The position numbers and the translations under genes were made by a program. From positions 3,596,001 through 3,660,000 of the forward strand of contig NC_089431.1 of the NCBI RefSeq assembly GCF_026210795.1: a DNA stretch of 64,000 bases. The letters run 5' to 3'. A model generated the notes under the pieces. It ran no database searches. It saw only the letters and a program-made list of their open reading frames with translations, and was not told the DNA's origin. This DNA comes from Rhizophagus irregularis (taxonomy: Eukaryota; Glomeromycota; Glomeromycetes; Glomerales; Glomeraceae). Shown here piece after piece: positions 46,716-58,740 of the stretch; the stretch's first letter is position 1, and every line of letters starts with the position of its first letter.

Positions 46716-47972
46716 ATGAACAGGGAATTTCAAATTTCAATTTGTATATTAATAATTATTATACTTATTAAATATAATGAATTTGAAGAAAATTTAATTG
46801 CTACTTATCAAACTGAACAAGAAGAAGAGGAAGAAAATTTTAACATTTTACCTTTAAACTTGCTATATTTACAACTTAATAGAATAGAAATTAATGAGTG
46901 CATCAATTTAAGAAGATTAAATAGATCAATATCTCAGTATTGGTTTAATGAAATATGTTTAAATATGCAAGATTTTGAATTTAAAAGACATTTTAGGTTA
47001 ACCAGGTCTACATTTGAATGGTTATGCTGTGAAATAATACCACATTTAAGAAGAGAAATTACAGGACCTGGTATAGTTGGACTTGCATGGGAACAAAAGG
47101 TTGGTGCATCATTATGGTTTCTTGCTACTGGAGAATGTTTTAGGTCTATAGGTAATAGGTTTGGAATGGGAGAATCAACTTTTAGTTATGCATTAAGAGA
47201 TTTTATTAATGTAATAGTTACAAAATTTCTAGCAGAAAAAATTGTTTTTCCAAATACAGAATCAGAAATTAATGAAATTACAAATGGATTCAAAGGTACT
47301 GGAAGAATTCCTAATGTTATTGGAGCTATTGATGGTAGTCATATACCAATTAAAGCACCTCATCTATTTCCTGTAGATTATTTTAATAGAAAAGGATTTT
47401 ATTCAATTGTTTTACAAGCAGTAGTTGACCATAAAAAAAGTTTTTTAGATATATGTGTTGGTTGGCCAGGTTCTACACATGATAGTAGAATTTTAGTAAA
47501 TTCTAATCTATATAATAAGTTTAATAATTTAGTAACAACTTTTAATAATAAATACATATTAGGTGATGGAGGATATCCGAATCTTAGTTGGTTAATAGTT
47601 CCTTATAAAGATATAGGTAGAGGATTAATTCAAAAACAAACATATTTCAATCGTAAACATTCACAAACAAGAATCAAAGTAGAACAAGCTTTTGGTTTAT
47701 TAAAGGGTAGATGGAGATGTCTTCTTCATAGTTTAGAAGTTTCATTTGAAATAATACCACATATCATAACTACTTGTTGTATACTCCATAATATTTGTGA
47801 AGAAAGACGCGATTTTTTACCACCAGAAGAACAATATCATGATACAGGAACTGATGTAAATAGTGAAACAAATGTTAATGAAACATTAGAAGGTAATGCT
47901 ATAAGAAATGCAATATGTGATTTATTATGGAATAATCATCAGAGGAGATATTTAAATACAATTGATAATTAA
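46716..47972 (+). CDS. PIF/Harbinger DDE transposase (HARBI1-like)
   Basis: 418 residues, single exon. Acts as the nuclease that cuts and joins the element. A helix-turn-helix region (WEQKVGASLWFLATGECFRS, GMGESTFSYALRDF) precedes the DDE core: first Asp in IGAIDGSHIPIKAP, second in GWPGSTHDSRIL, a conserved LGDGGYPNLSWLIVPY, and the Glu in RIKVEQAFGLLKGRWRCL. The catalytic residues are all present and there is no internal stop. The length is normal for the family. The N-terminal 25 residues are hydrophobic, unusual for this family, so the true start may be a later Met. Confidence 0.93.
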   Translation: MNREFQISICILIIIILIKYNEFEENLIATYQTEQEEEEENFNILPLNLLYLQLNRIEINECINLRRLNRSISQYWFNEICLNMQDFEFKRHFRLTRSTFEWLCCEIIPHLRREITGPGIVGLAWEQKVGASLWFLATGECFRSIGNRFGMGESTFSYALRDFINVIVTKFLAEKIVFPNTESEINEITNGFKGTGRIPNVIGAIDGSHIPIKAPHLFPVDYFNRKGFYSIVLQAVVDHKKSFLDICVGWPGSTHDSRILVNSNLYNKFNNLVTTFNNKYILGDGGYPNLSWLIVPYKDIGRGLIQKQTYFNRKHSQTRIKVEQAFGLLKGRWRCLLHSLEVSFEIIPHIITTCCILHNICEERRDFLPPEEQYHDTGTDVNSETNVNETLEGNAIRNAICDLLWNNHQRRYLNTIDN

Positions 47973-48056
47973 GTAATAAATCAATGAATTAAAAAAATTA
48001 CAAACATATATTTTCCAATTTATTTCATAAAACATTTAAAAGAATTACATTATTTA

Positions 48057-49304
48057 TTATTGGGTGCGTGAGCTATCATTTCTATCATTTTTATATTCAG
48101 AATCATCCAATTGTGCAAAAGATGGTAAAGATGTTTGTAAATTTCTTTGCAAGTACATGAAATTTGAAGAAAATTGAGGCAAATCATCTATAAATTGAAT
48201 TAAAATTAAATTAATTAAATTAAAATTAGAATTGAATTTAATATAAAAAATCAGATTTTGATCGTAAAATAAAAATTTGAATTTGTACGTGACGCAAAAA
48301 TCAAAATTTAAATGTGACGCAAAAATCAAGATTTGAATGCAACACAAACATTTGAATTTGAACGTGACATATAAATAAACTTAATATTACCATTGGAATT
48401 AATAATAAATACCTTGTAAATTTTTTTCTGATTGATTATTTGAATTTCCTTGAGAAGAACTCAAACATTCTGTAATATTATTTAATAAACCAAATAACAT
48501 CATATCTGATTGATGTTTCATTGTAAGCAATTCTGACCTTTCCCTTTGATCTCTTTTTTCTTTTTCTTCTCTTCTTTTGTCAAATTCTATTTGCCTAATT
48601 TCTTGTTGCTCCATCCATTTTTGAATAGTATTTTCCAAAATAGCTCCATGATTTTTGGATTTTTTTCTGCTTTGATTATCTACATTAACATCAACTTCTT
48701 TATTTTCACGTTTATTTGTATATTTTCTACCAATTTTAGGGAATTCATATGTAATTTCTGTCTTGTTATTGTCTTCAAAATCTTCTTGCGCAAGATCAAA
48801 ATTTTCTATTCTTGGTAAGGGTACGGAAGAATCAATACAAGATTTTGGATTTAATGTAGGCCTATCCTTATTCAAAATTGCCTCAATCTCTTCTTTATAT
48901 TGAATAACAATGGGAGGTCCACCACTTTTTTTTGAAGCTGCAAGTTGCGACTTAAATAAAAAAAAATTTATTAATAAATTTAAATAATAAGTAAAGAAAA
49001 TTTAATTTTAAATAAAAACCTTATAATTATCTACTAAATTCTTCCACTTGTTAGCAATTTGAACAACACTATAAGATTGTTCAAATTCAAAAGTCAAAAA
49101 AAAAGCTTCAGCATCTTTCCACAATTGAACACTCTCTGGATTAGATGTAGCACCACGTTTATACTTTAAATCTTCAAGCTTTTCTTTATGTTCAAGAAGA
49201 AAAGACAATAAAGCTTTAATAGCAGGTTCAGTCCATCTGACTCTTGAAGCTTTAATAGGTTTCTCAGTATTTTTATCTTTTTTATTTTCGTGGGTAGATT
49301 CCAT
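48057..49304 (-). CDS. Harbinger Myb/SANT-like DNA-binding protein
   Basis: Three exons, 49304-49020, 48950-48413 and 48188-48057, joining in phase (YK|SQLAASK, LQ|DDLPQF). The N-terminal ~95 residues form a Myb/SANT-like (trihelix-type) domain: RVRWTEPAIKALLSFLLEH and VVQIANKWKNLVDNYK. A middle acidic/basic linker follows, then a likely coiled coil (MEQQEIRQIEFDKRREEKEK). In this superfamily the Myb-like partner carries the transposase into the nucleus and binds the element ends. It converges with the transposase gene, ending 85 bp from its stop. No lesions. Confidence 0.88.
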
Positions 49305-49656
49305 TTTTTTTTATTAAAAAGATCACAAACTTTTAGTGTTTAAAAGAAAACGGTTTAAGGAAAATGACAAAAAAAAGTTCACGTTTTGCGATAGTTTCGC
49401 GTTCAAAAAGTATTTAAATAAAAAATATGCATACATTTTTTAAATTGAAAAAAAAAAATCAAGAAAATTTGCCAGGTTAACGAAGTTAATGCTAATCTTA
49501 TTCTAATCTTACTTGATGAGTAAGATTGAAATTTCATATAAAATTTCAATCACGATCAGCTTGAGATTAAGCTTAATCTCAATCACGTTTTTTGTGAAAC
49601 CAGATTAACCTCTAATCTCAATCATAATCTCAATCACGAATTTTGTGAAGACCCCC

Positions 49657-50169
49657 ATTATATTGATATTTTATATGTCATTATATATTTTATATAAAAT
49701 TTATGTAAGTTTATTTTAAAATATGTGTAAAACTACTAACACAATCTATAGCAAATTTTTATTAATATACATTTCTTGTTACTATGCATCATTTTTTCAA
49801 AATCGTAACATATTAAGGTAAATAAGCTTAATGTCATCAAAAAAAAAAATAATACAAGATATTTATTTGATACATTAAATACTATTTGACAATAAAGCTA
49901 CTAGCCTACTACATTATAAAAAATCGTTGTAATAATTTATAGATTTTATATCATTACATGGTGGATATAGTGGTGGATGGTAGTAAGTGCACGTTATGGT
50001 TTAGTCAAATACCCTGGATTGGATCCAAATGGAAATCAATTTTGTATTTGTAATTATCGTGCTCCGCTGTATGATGTTGATGATTTGTAATTTAATTATT
50101 TTTTATGCGTAAGTTTAATAATTACAATAAACTATATTTAAGCTATAAACAATACATGTGTTATAATTA
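49657..50169. other. Spacer with possible coding relic
   Basis: A short plus-strand stretch near 49985-50090 reads RYGLVKYPGLDPNGNQFCIC, too short to assign. Otherwise AT-rich with no structure. Confidence 0.3.
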
Positions 50170-51753
50170 TTAATTATGGCTATTAGGATTATTATTGAAA
50201 ATAATAACAGAATTGATAAAAACTTTATCAGCTGTTAATTTCGAAACTAATTCTTCCAAATTTTGACTTTTATTTTCTTGAATTTCATTTAAATCTTTTA
50301 ATGGCCTTCTTGTAACTTTAATATTACTGTTTGCCAAATTAATAACTTCACGATTATCTAGAAAAAGTTCAATTTTGTTAAATTGATTATCAAAAAATAG
50401 AATAAAATTTTAGAATATTACCATTAAGCAATGATTTTGCAACAACGAAATTGTCTGTTGATAAAGTTGATTGTTCCATTGATTTTTCTATAGAAGAAAA
50501 TTAGAATGCAGGTCATTTATTAATGATTAAAAATTTCAAATTTTTACCTGATCGAATATTATTTTTATTAAAACCAAATGCTTCAACAAGGTTAAAAGCA
50601 TTATTTCGTTGAATTTCAGTTTCTGGACGCTCATATCTAGCAAGCCCTTGCTCAGACTTATGTCGTGTACTTGCCATACATTCAGAATTTGAAAATCCTC
50701 ATCGCTTTAATATTTGTACTAGCGTTTTCCGACCTGAATGGTTACTAATTTTGTGATCATCCACGTTAATTCCGGTTAAGGTAACAATTTTTTTCATAAA
50801 GGATTTAATTTCTTTTTCAGACACATGTTGCTTATGATACCATTGTCCATTAAATTCAACTGTATAATATGAAATAAAAAATAATAAAAATTTTGACATT
50901 AGATTTGTCAAAAAAAAAAAAAATTTTAATATTTACCTTCACTAATATTGCATGGCTTTAAATAAAAATGTGGATCAGCTTGGGTTGGACGTTTGGTAAA
51001 ATAATTTTCATACATTTCAATGATACTAGGTATTTCGGGAATGTATAACTTATCACCTTGAGATTCAATATTATTGGCACCGCGTTGATTAGTTTTTGAT
51101 TTGTAAATGATAACATCAAATCCACCATATTTGTCTTTTCTTCGTATAAAATTTTGAAGCTGCAAATTGAAATGTTCTCCTCCCCTTAACCCTAAAAAAA
51201 TAGCATTAAAAAAAAAGATCCTATATAATAAACTGGCAGGATCATTGCCAGACATTGCTGGATGATCAAGAATCTGAAGAAGATCATCTTCAGTAAATCC
51301 ATCAGCACCGTTACGCTCCCCACGACCTTGACTCACAAGACTCTTAACTTTACCATTCAAAATCTGCCATAATTTGTAATATTGATCTTTATCCATAATG
51401 TTGATAGGTTTTGAAAGGACAGACTTATTATTCAAATGTCTATTTATTGCAAACATGCAACTATTAACTGAAGAAACATGATATTCAGAACCATCTTTTT
51501 TTCTCATTGCATGAACAAATCTACAAAGCTGATCCTCTAATTCTTCTTTTGTATCAACTTCCTCAATCAATCCTTGATAATTAACATCTGTTCTAAATTT
51601 TTCCAAAGCTCGTATCCAATTTGAAGTTGAATAATCAGTATTTTTACATCGGCTACTATCAATAAGATTGCGAAGCTCATCATCAGTAGGCTTTTTATAA
51701 GTAAAGTTCACCTTTAATTTCTTACAAGGTCGTTTATCTTTGTTATCTTGCAT
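50170..51753 (-). pseudogene. Crypton/DUF3504-type tyrosine recombinase, interrupted by an in-frame stop
   Basis: Exons 51753-50937, 50859-50548, 50487-50422 and 50357-50170, phases consistent. The N-terminus is basic (DKRPCKKLKVNFTYKKPTDD), followed by a core-binding helical domain. Catalytic features: Arg in FLGLRGGEHFNL, HxxR in KISNHSGRKTLV, and the probable nucleophile Tyr in GLARYERPETE. A TGA lies between HxxR and Tyr (after VQILKR), so the protein would lose the Tyr, although everything downstream, including splice sites, stays in frame. Family: DUF3504/ZMYM2-like recombinases derived from Cryptons. Alternatively a host gene of Crypton origin. I see no terminal repeats, as expected for Cryptons. 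Confidence 0.78.
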
Positions 51754-52482
51754 CTTTAAAATATTAATAGAAAGGTTTTGTGTAAAAAAGAGAGTCAGAA
51801 ATGGAGAGAAATGAAATTGGATAAAGAAAAAAAATGATAAAAGCTTAATTTATGAGTTTAATTTGAGTTTAATAAAAGTTTAAATAAAACATCATAATGT
51901 CACACGATAATATCATTATTGTGCTTGCGTTGATAAATATACAATTATTAATCGCTACAAGCACTATAATTTATAATTATATATCACGTTATATCACATA
52001 GATCACGTGATATACCGTAATCTTAAACTTTTTATTTGCGTGTCGTCATATTCAAAATTCCTATTTTGATTTTAGAAAAAAACTTAATTCCATATCTTTG
52101 AATCTATAAATAATTGCAGGTTGAAGAAGCTAATTTATTAATTTCGTAATTACTAGTTGTATATATATATATGGAAAATGTTCAGGGTCTAAAATTCCAT
52201 CAATTTTGACATTAAATTGATTATTTTATTATTATAGAAAACAGACAAATATGAAAATACAATAAACAATAAAACCGATTAACCAAACACCTTTCTACGG
52301 GGTCCTCGGTCCCGCCATTTTAGATCATGTGATGCAAGACCGAAAGACTGCTAAGCGTATTTAAACCAATTTCATCACTAGTTTATTCATCCGAAAATAT
52401 GAATACAGGTCTCTTAATAGAACTTCAATTATAATAATCATTTTTTTGGAGTTAAAGAGAATGGACATATTGAACTACCTTT
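51754..52482. other. Spacer between recombinase and HMG relic
   Basis: AT-rich. Inverted words tatatcacgttatatcac and cacgtgatata lie near 51980-52015. Less AT-rich near 52290-52340 (ggggtcctcggtcccgcc). No gene. Confidence 0.4.
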
Positions 52483-53050
52483 TCAATATTTGAATTTTCT
52501 CCATTTTCTCCCATTAATAGGTGTTAAAATTTGTGAACTAGATCTTGATAAATATCTTCTTGAATTTAACTCAGGTTCTTTACTCCACATTTGAGCAGTG
52601 ATAATGGATGCCACTTTATTATTCATTCCAGGATTTTCAGCCAAAACTTTACGTTGCACATGTTTACGATATATCATAAAACAATTTTTTTAGTGTGGAA
52701 TATAACCGTTATTTTTACTTTTTCTTCAAGGACTTTGAGAAGTATTTTTATTATCAGAGGTCAGATTAGGGGCAATAAATTTAGGTGAAGTAGAACAATT
52801 ATAAGAGGTAGAAGAAGTAACAGAACAAGTTGAAGAAAGTGGAATTGGACCGGAATCTGCAGAACTTGAAGAGTTATCGGGATTACCATCCTTTGATACT
52901 AAATAAACTTCGTATCATTTTGGGATATAATAAAGATCATATTCAGGTTTTTCTGTTCTGGCAGGAACTATCTGTCGAAGTTTTGATGTTGATGATGTTG
53001 TTGTAGAAGAGTTTTGTGTTTCCTGAACCGGTAAATGTAGACATGTTTAT
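52483..53050 (-). pseudogene. HMG-box (MATA_HMG type) pseudogene
   Basis: A frame of about 190 codons: a Ser/Thr-rich N-terminal half (QNSSTTTSSTSKLRQIVPAR, DNSSSSADSGPIPLSSTCSV) leading to an HMG-box, NCFMIYRKHVQRKVLAEN then MNNKVASIITAQMWSKEP. HMG-boxes bend DNA; MATA_HMG genes are multiplied in arbuscular mycorrhizal fungi and one type sits at mating loci. Three stops break one otherwise single frame: TGA at 52915, TGA at 52726 and TAA at 52690. The last HMG helix is lost after KEPEL, apparently to a frameshift. Confidence 0.75.
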
Positions 53051-54119
53051 AATATATTTTTTTTTTTTACTCATTTTAATTTTAATTTGAAAATTTTTTT
53101 TTCGCTCACAGAGAAAAAAAACTGTATTTTTGTTTTGATAAATGTGACAGTTCAAAATCCGGACACTCATATAATTTTTGTTCAAGAGTATTGTATAAAT
53201 TATCTGATGAAACCAGAAATATAGTTCATCAACAAGTTTTTGTGGACTTTGAAAATTTCTTACACATGAATAGATTGGATTAAATAAATCTGTAAATTAA
53301 ATGTGACACAAATGACTTTAACGAAGAGAGAAAAATAAAGTTGGTTCCACACGAGAACTTTTATTTATTATTAAGGGGGTTTAATACTTTAATTAGAGTC
53401 GATTTGTTTGTTGTGTATTTCATTATTGCCATGTGCATATATGGCAATAATCTTATTACCCAATTACTGTAATTCTATTCTTGTAAAAATTATGAAGAAT
53501 TTCTATAGGAGAATAATTTATATAAATAAATTAAATAATGAACTAATTTAAATTCAAAGAGAAAAAAAGAAAATTCAGATATAAGAAAAAATAAAAATAA
53601 AATATCTACCTTAATTACGCTCCAATGTAGTAGAATTATTTGGATGAACGGTATTAAAACAGTATTTGTAAACTACGATACAAAGGATGTAACATAAATT
53701 ATTGTAAAAATTATTACATCAATTAGGTTTATCGTTATATTTACAAGAAATCAAATCGTGAGAGAAACATGATGATTACTGAATATTTCGATTATTAAAA
53801 CACTAAAAGATTTGTTGGTTGCCGATCGTACTAAAATAGAAAAGCTTGATTTGAAATGTATTTATATAATCAGCAAATCAATACCAAAGATGGGGGAACA
53901 GCATCTTAAAATGGAAATCACTCAAAAACTAATCTTATGTTAACGTTAAGTTAACGTTAACCTATCATGACATGTCAATCATTTCAAGTCATAACAATAA
54001 CGTGACGCGCCACCCACCCACCCATAGGGTGATATTGCACTTATATAGAATGATCTTTCTTGCTTAAAAATTATGGGATAAAATTTTTAGCAAATCATGT
54101 GAAAACTGAATAATTTTTT
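53051..54119. other. Intergenic, no gene seen
   Basis: AT-rich. Short palindromes: ttgccatgtgcatatatggc near 53425 and gttaacgttaagttaacgtt near 53940. A ccacccacccaccca run lies near 54010. Confidence 0.4.
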
Positions 54120-55700
54120 TGTTAGCCAAAAATGATCAACAACCGGATGACAAATTTTAATATTATGTAAATAAACAATTTGTTTGTATTACTTATTTAA
54201 ATATAGATACATTTTTTTTTATTTTGAACCAAAAAATAAACAATAATCAAATGGTAAATTTTCATTATCGTCGTCATTACATTATCGTTATAATTAAAGT
54301 TCCCTGCCGAAATTAGGGAGTTTCGGCATGTCAAAATTGTCAAAACTATTTTGACATGTCAAAATTGTCGAAACCTAAAAATATTACATTTCACGTAATA
54401 ACTCGGCGTCCAATGATCATAGAAAGATGCACCATAGCTCGTTGGAATCGTCTCATAACGACGAGTCGAATGGTGGCTAAATCGTCTTTCTACGATCACT
54501 GGATGCCGAGATATTAAGCGAAACGTCAAAAATCGGCATTTTGTATTTTGCGATACTGCGCCATTTGACGTTTCACTTAATAACTCGGCATCCAATGATC
54601 GTAGAAAGATGCACCATAGCTCGTTGGAATCGTCTCATAACGACGAGTCGAATGGTGGTTAGATCGTCTTTCTACGATCACTGGATGCCGAGATATTGAG
54701 CGAAACGTCAAAAATCGGCATTTTGTATTTTGCGCTACTGCGCCGTTTGACGTTTCGTCTATTATCTCGGCATCCAATGATCGTAGAAAGATGATTTAAC
54801 CACCATTCGACTCGTCGTTATGAGACGAATCCAACGAGCTATGGTGCATCTTTCTACAATCATTGGATGCCGAGTTATTAAGTGAAACGTCAAATGGCGC
54901 AGTATCGCAAAATACAAAATGCTGATTTTTGACGTTTCGCTCAATATCTCGGCATCCAGTGATCGTAGAAAGACGATCTAACCACCATTCGACTCGTCGT
55001 TATGAGACGATTCCAACGAGCTATGGTGCATCTTTCTACGATCATTGGACGCCGAGTTATTACGTGAAACGTAATATTTTTAGGTTTCGACAATTTTGAC
55101 ATGTCGAAACTATTTCGGCATTTCGGCATTTCTACAGGTTTTAGTTTCGACATTTCGACAATAGCCTGTAGAGTTTTGGCAGGCAACTTTAGTTATAATG
55201 CTATCATGAAAATTTTTTCAGGGTAGTAATTCTAAAAATGATTAACAATCAGATAATAAGATTGTTGTTTTATTATAATGTTATCATAAAATTTTTTTTT
55301 CTCAACAATTGGATGATAAAATTAAATAAATGTTATATCAAGTAATTTTTTATTTTGAAACAAAACAATAAACAACAACTAAATGGTAAAATTTCATTAT
55401 CATTGTCTTATTATTATGATATTCAGTTATCATAATTTTCCAGAACTAAAAATGATCAGCAATCGGATAGTAGAATTGTTTTATTACAATATAATCGTGA
55501 AAAATTTTTTTCCAGAGCCGTAATTCCAAAAATGATGATAGTAAATATTAAATAAATGCTTTATCAAGTAATAAACAATCTTTCTGTATTGTTATTTAAA
55601 GTTAATCACATATCCTGATATATATATTTTTTTATTTTTAAACCAAAAAATAAACAACAATCAAGATAATTAACCTTAAAATGATTAACAAGTGAAATAA
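54120..55700. repeat. Degenerate tandem array of roughly 250-bp units
   Basis: Units share aaaatgatcaacaatcggat, a run like ttatatcaagtaat, then ttttgaaccaaaaaataaac and caatcaaatggtaaatttt. Copies can be followed at about 54127-54290, 55235-55440 and 55450-55700. The foldback element at 54295-55191 sits within the array. Confidence 0.6.
54295..55191. mobile_element. Large foldback (hAT-type) element, 897 bp
   Basis: Ends taaagttccctgcc and ggcaggcaacttta are inverted, and the exact 8-bp gttataat borders both sides (54287-54294 and 55192-55199), as in hAT insertions. The two halves are inverted copies over most of their length. Each half holds two units that are themselves palindromes, bounded by ctcggcatccaatgatcgta gaaaga and its inverse. 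No coding capacity; the frames inside are shadows of the palindromes. Confidence 0.9.
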
Positions 55701-57282
55701 CTAAGCCAAAAATGATTAACAAGCAAAATAAACCGAAAATGATCATCCTTTACCAAATGAGAAAAAAATTATGTTAATAGCTAGTTAAGAGTAATTTCTC
55801 ATTTTTTTTTATAGATATGTTAAATATAATCAAAAATTTTGCAAATAAAGTGAAAGTTATGGTTTGGCTAGAAAAGCCCGGCGAGCGAAGCGAGCCAAAT
55901 GAAATTGCATCATCATAATAAATCACATGAATATTTAATACACAATCACATGATCTACCAGTAATTTTTCCACCAGTTAAAATTTAGAAATTCTCTTTAA
56001 ATCTTAAAAACTATTTATCATAATAATTATGATACTGTATGGTAGTATAAACCAACTTAATTAAAAAAAAAGTCAGAATTATTACAGTTCTAATTATACT
56101 ATGACTATAGCTCCCTGCCATGTTTAATGTTAACTTGTTTAAACTGATAAATTATCATGTGATCCATTGCTTTCTTTTTTAGGTAAGGTGCGAATAAGCT
56201 TTATAAGAAATCCGATTTAACCGTACGTGGTATTAATCAATTATCATGTTATTAAACATATAAATTTTTTGAAGACAACAAATACACCGAATTTCGCTCA
56301 TTGGTGACGTCACTTTTCAAATTTCGTCAATTATTGTGTATTTATTTAAATAGCTTATTTCGATTAATTCTTGGTGTTATCAAGGAGAGAGATAAATATA
56401 CGTTGAAAAAAAGAGACTATAAATATTGATTCAATCAAATATAATTATTTATAAATTAAACCGCATCAATATTGTATACATCTATCGAGTTCATCGTAAA
56501 ATTTGCGAAAAATTATGATTTAATATTCGATTAAATACCACGTGAAAATTAAAGCCGTAAAGTTCACTTCGGTCACTCTAACGTTTCCCTTCTCAAATTG
56601 TTTACACATTTCAAAGTTCATATTTAAGAAAGTCATCACCATAAATTTATATATATAATTATGATCAAAACGTACCCAGAGTTTTTGTGTAATTAAACTT
56701 ATTAATAATTCTTTAGGATAAACTGTACTGTTAATATTAATGCCATGAAAATTTCAGTTATTATTTTAATATGATTTATAATAACTCACAACTCCAAATT
56801 GTTTTATTAATTTGTGATCAGTGAGTCAGCGCAAAAAATTCATATATGATTTCGATGCAAATTTATGTCTTTCATGAATTAAATCATCAATAATTGGGAT
56901 TTATAGGGTCAGGAATGGTGATATAGCATCCGCGATGACGTTAAACTAGTAGGTAATCGGTGGATATTTGTGGATTAATTATGGTAATTGTGACGATGGG
57001 CAGTTTATTATGGAACTCGGGAATTGTTATAATTTTTATCGAATTTAATAAAATTTACTTTTGTAGCTTGTGGTGGAAGGCACATGACGATTATGACGCG
57101 ATTACGTTCGATCACTTGATAAATGTGATCCCCTGCAGAAGAGGGTGACATTTTAGTGTGATACCCTAATTGTCACACATTAATCGTTGCCTTGATCGAT
57201 GCCCTGCAATATTTATAATATACACCAATAAAAACAGTACACAGCGATCACGTGACAAATTGTACATATCGAAATTATTATT
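55701..57282. other. Intergenic, 1.6 kb, no gene seen
   Basis: AT-rich. A gcgagcgaagcgagcc word at 55870 recalls the Helitron-like ends but has no partner. No convincing coding frame. Confidence 0.4.
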
Positions 57283-57483
57283 GTCCGAAATGTTAGCGAA
57301 GGACTATTTACTGTACTGAACTAGCAAAATTTGTTTTAACCCCTGTCACAATCGACAATTTTATTTCCTTTTTTGAATATATATCACGATTATGTAACAC
57401 TACCCTAAAATATGTCAAATAAAACACGTAACACTTGCGAATTATGCAACGGAAGGACTTAAACGGTTTCCGTTTTCTACAGT
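57283..57483 (+). mobile_element. Helitron-like element, copy 2
   Basis: Starts attgtccgaaatgttagcga aggactattta and ends aacggtttccgttttcta, the same ends as copy 3 with a damaged CTAG. About 200 bp, non-coding. Confidence 0.4.
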
Positions 57484-58740
57484 AGTTCACTTTAATAACT
57501 TTAATAGCACTTATAAATTTTAATAGTGAAACAATACATTTACAATATTTCAATAACAAACTATATTGTTTTATAAATTTTTAACAAATTAACACTAAAA
57601 TATTATAAACACTAGCTAGCAAACCGGGACAACGCCTAGTCCTACTGGCTAGTTTTGAAATATTTTCCAAATAACCCTCATTTGCTTTTTGTATTCTGCT
57701 AATTAATGTCACAGTAATTCCATTAGCCACCATATAGGGACATCCAGAGTATCATGTGTCGGTTGTGTCCCCAGTTAACCGTTTAGTAGTTTAATAGATG
57801 TCAATAATAAGAAATAAGTCAAACCATTTTGCTCAACTTTACCGTAGAAGTTTGGAACCGAATTGACTTTAATTCTGGCCGGAAATATGCAATTGTGGTC
57901 ACATGTTCCAAGGCTTCAAAAGTTTTGATTACCCGTATCTTTTATGTATGATATTCGTTAATTTAAATGAATTCACCATATTAGGAATACCTATTATGTT
58001 CTTTGTGGTTTTACTCCTTAAATTATATTTCGTGTGAGCGATTTTAAGTATTAGTTTTAAAGCTTGATCGCGGTCGTGAAAACTTGGAAAATGATTTCTC
58101 TTCCAAAAGAATTAACAAGGCCGAATTTTTATTATAAATGAAAACATGAATTTAAACAATATCATGATTATAGCCTCGATAAGAAAATGATAATACTTCG
58201 AAAATAAATTAAACAAATTGATTAACAATATGTATATCTATTTATCCATAATGCGCGCTGATTAATAATAAGTTCTGAATTAGGGACGTAAATCTTATTT
58301 TTTTTAAAAAAAAAAATCAGATTACCAATATGACTATATCTTATACACCCATTTCATGTGACAATATAGCTGATAAAGTAAAACTCATAAGTAGTTGTTT
58401 TTGTAGAAGTACCATAAACAATGTGAAATCCTTATTATTTATGAACGAGTAATAGATATTTGTTTGTTGTAACCACTGAAAAACTTGTGATGTGTTGGCA
58501 AATACAGTTAGCCTCGCTATAAGATTATAACGAAGAATCTAAAAAATTTAATTTGCTGATTCATTATAACGAAAGATATTTGATGTATTTGGTTAAATGT
58601 CACAATTATTACATGTTGATAAGAAAATTCGAGTTCGTTATATTATGTAGTTTATACTTCTAAGTTTTTTGTACGTATTATACTAAAAGGAATTTTTTAT
58701 AAGTATTAATTACTTCATTAATCTTTCGTCGTAATTTAAT
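57484..58740. other. Intergenic with a possible small DNA-transposon relic
   Basis: No gene. Near 58505-58660 the words gcctcgctataagattataa cgaa and gagttcgttatattatg recall pogo/mariner-type ends (ataacgaa), but the arms are too decayed to define an element. Confidence 0.35.

Larger units (their letters stand above)
46507..49656. mobile_element. PIF/Harbinger transposon, apparently complete
   Basis: 3150 bp with inverted ends gggggtcttcacaaaa and ttttgtgaagaccccc; the inverted similarity continues over the cgtgattgagatt stretch. ATT flanks both sides (46504-46506 and 49657-49659), a 3-bp target duplication as in this superfamily. It carries two convergent genes: a DDE transposase (plus) and a Myb/SANT-like protein (minus), the usual two-gene set. 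Both frames are open, so it may be autonomous. Confidence 0.92.

Noticed and set aside
48546-48818. Phe/Ile-rich plus-strand ORF in the Harbinger element
   Set aside because: It is antisense to the coiled-coil exon of the Myb-like protein, which has the convincing features.
54359-55186. Four minus-strand ORFs of 60-81 codons with similar sequence
   Set aside because: They are frames through the palindromic units of the foldback element; the similarity comes from the repeat, not from a gene family.
56960-57148. 62-codon plus-strand ORF starting MDICGLIMVIV
   Set aside because: Hydrophobic but with no homologous feature, no leader and no continuation; a chance frame.
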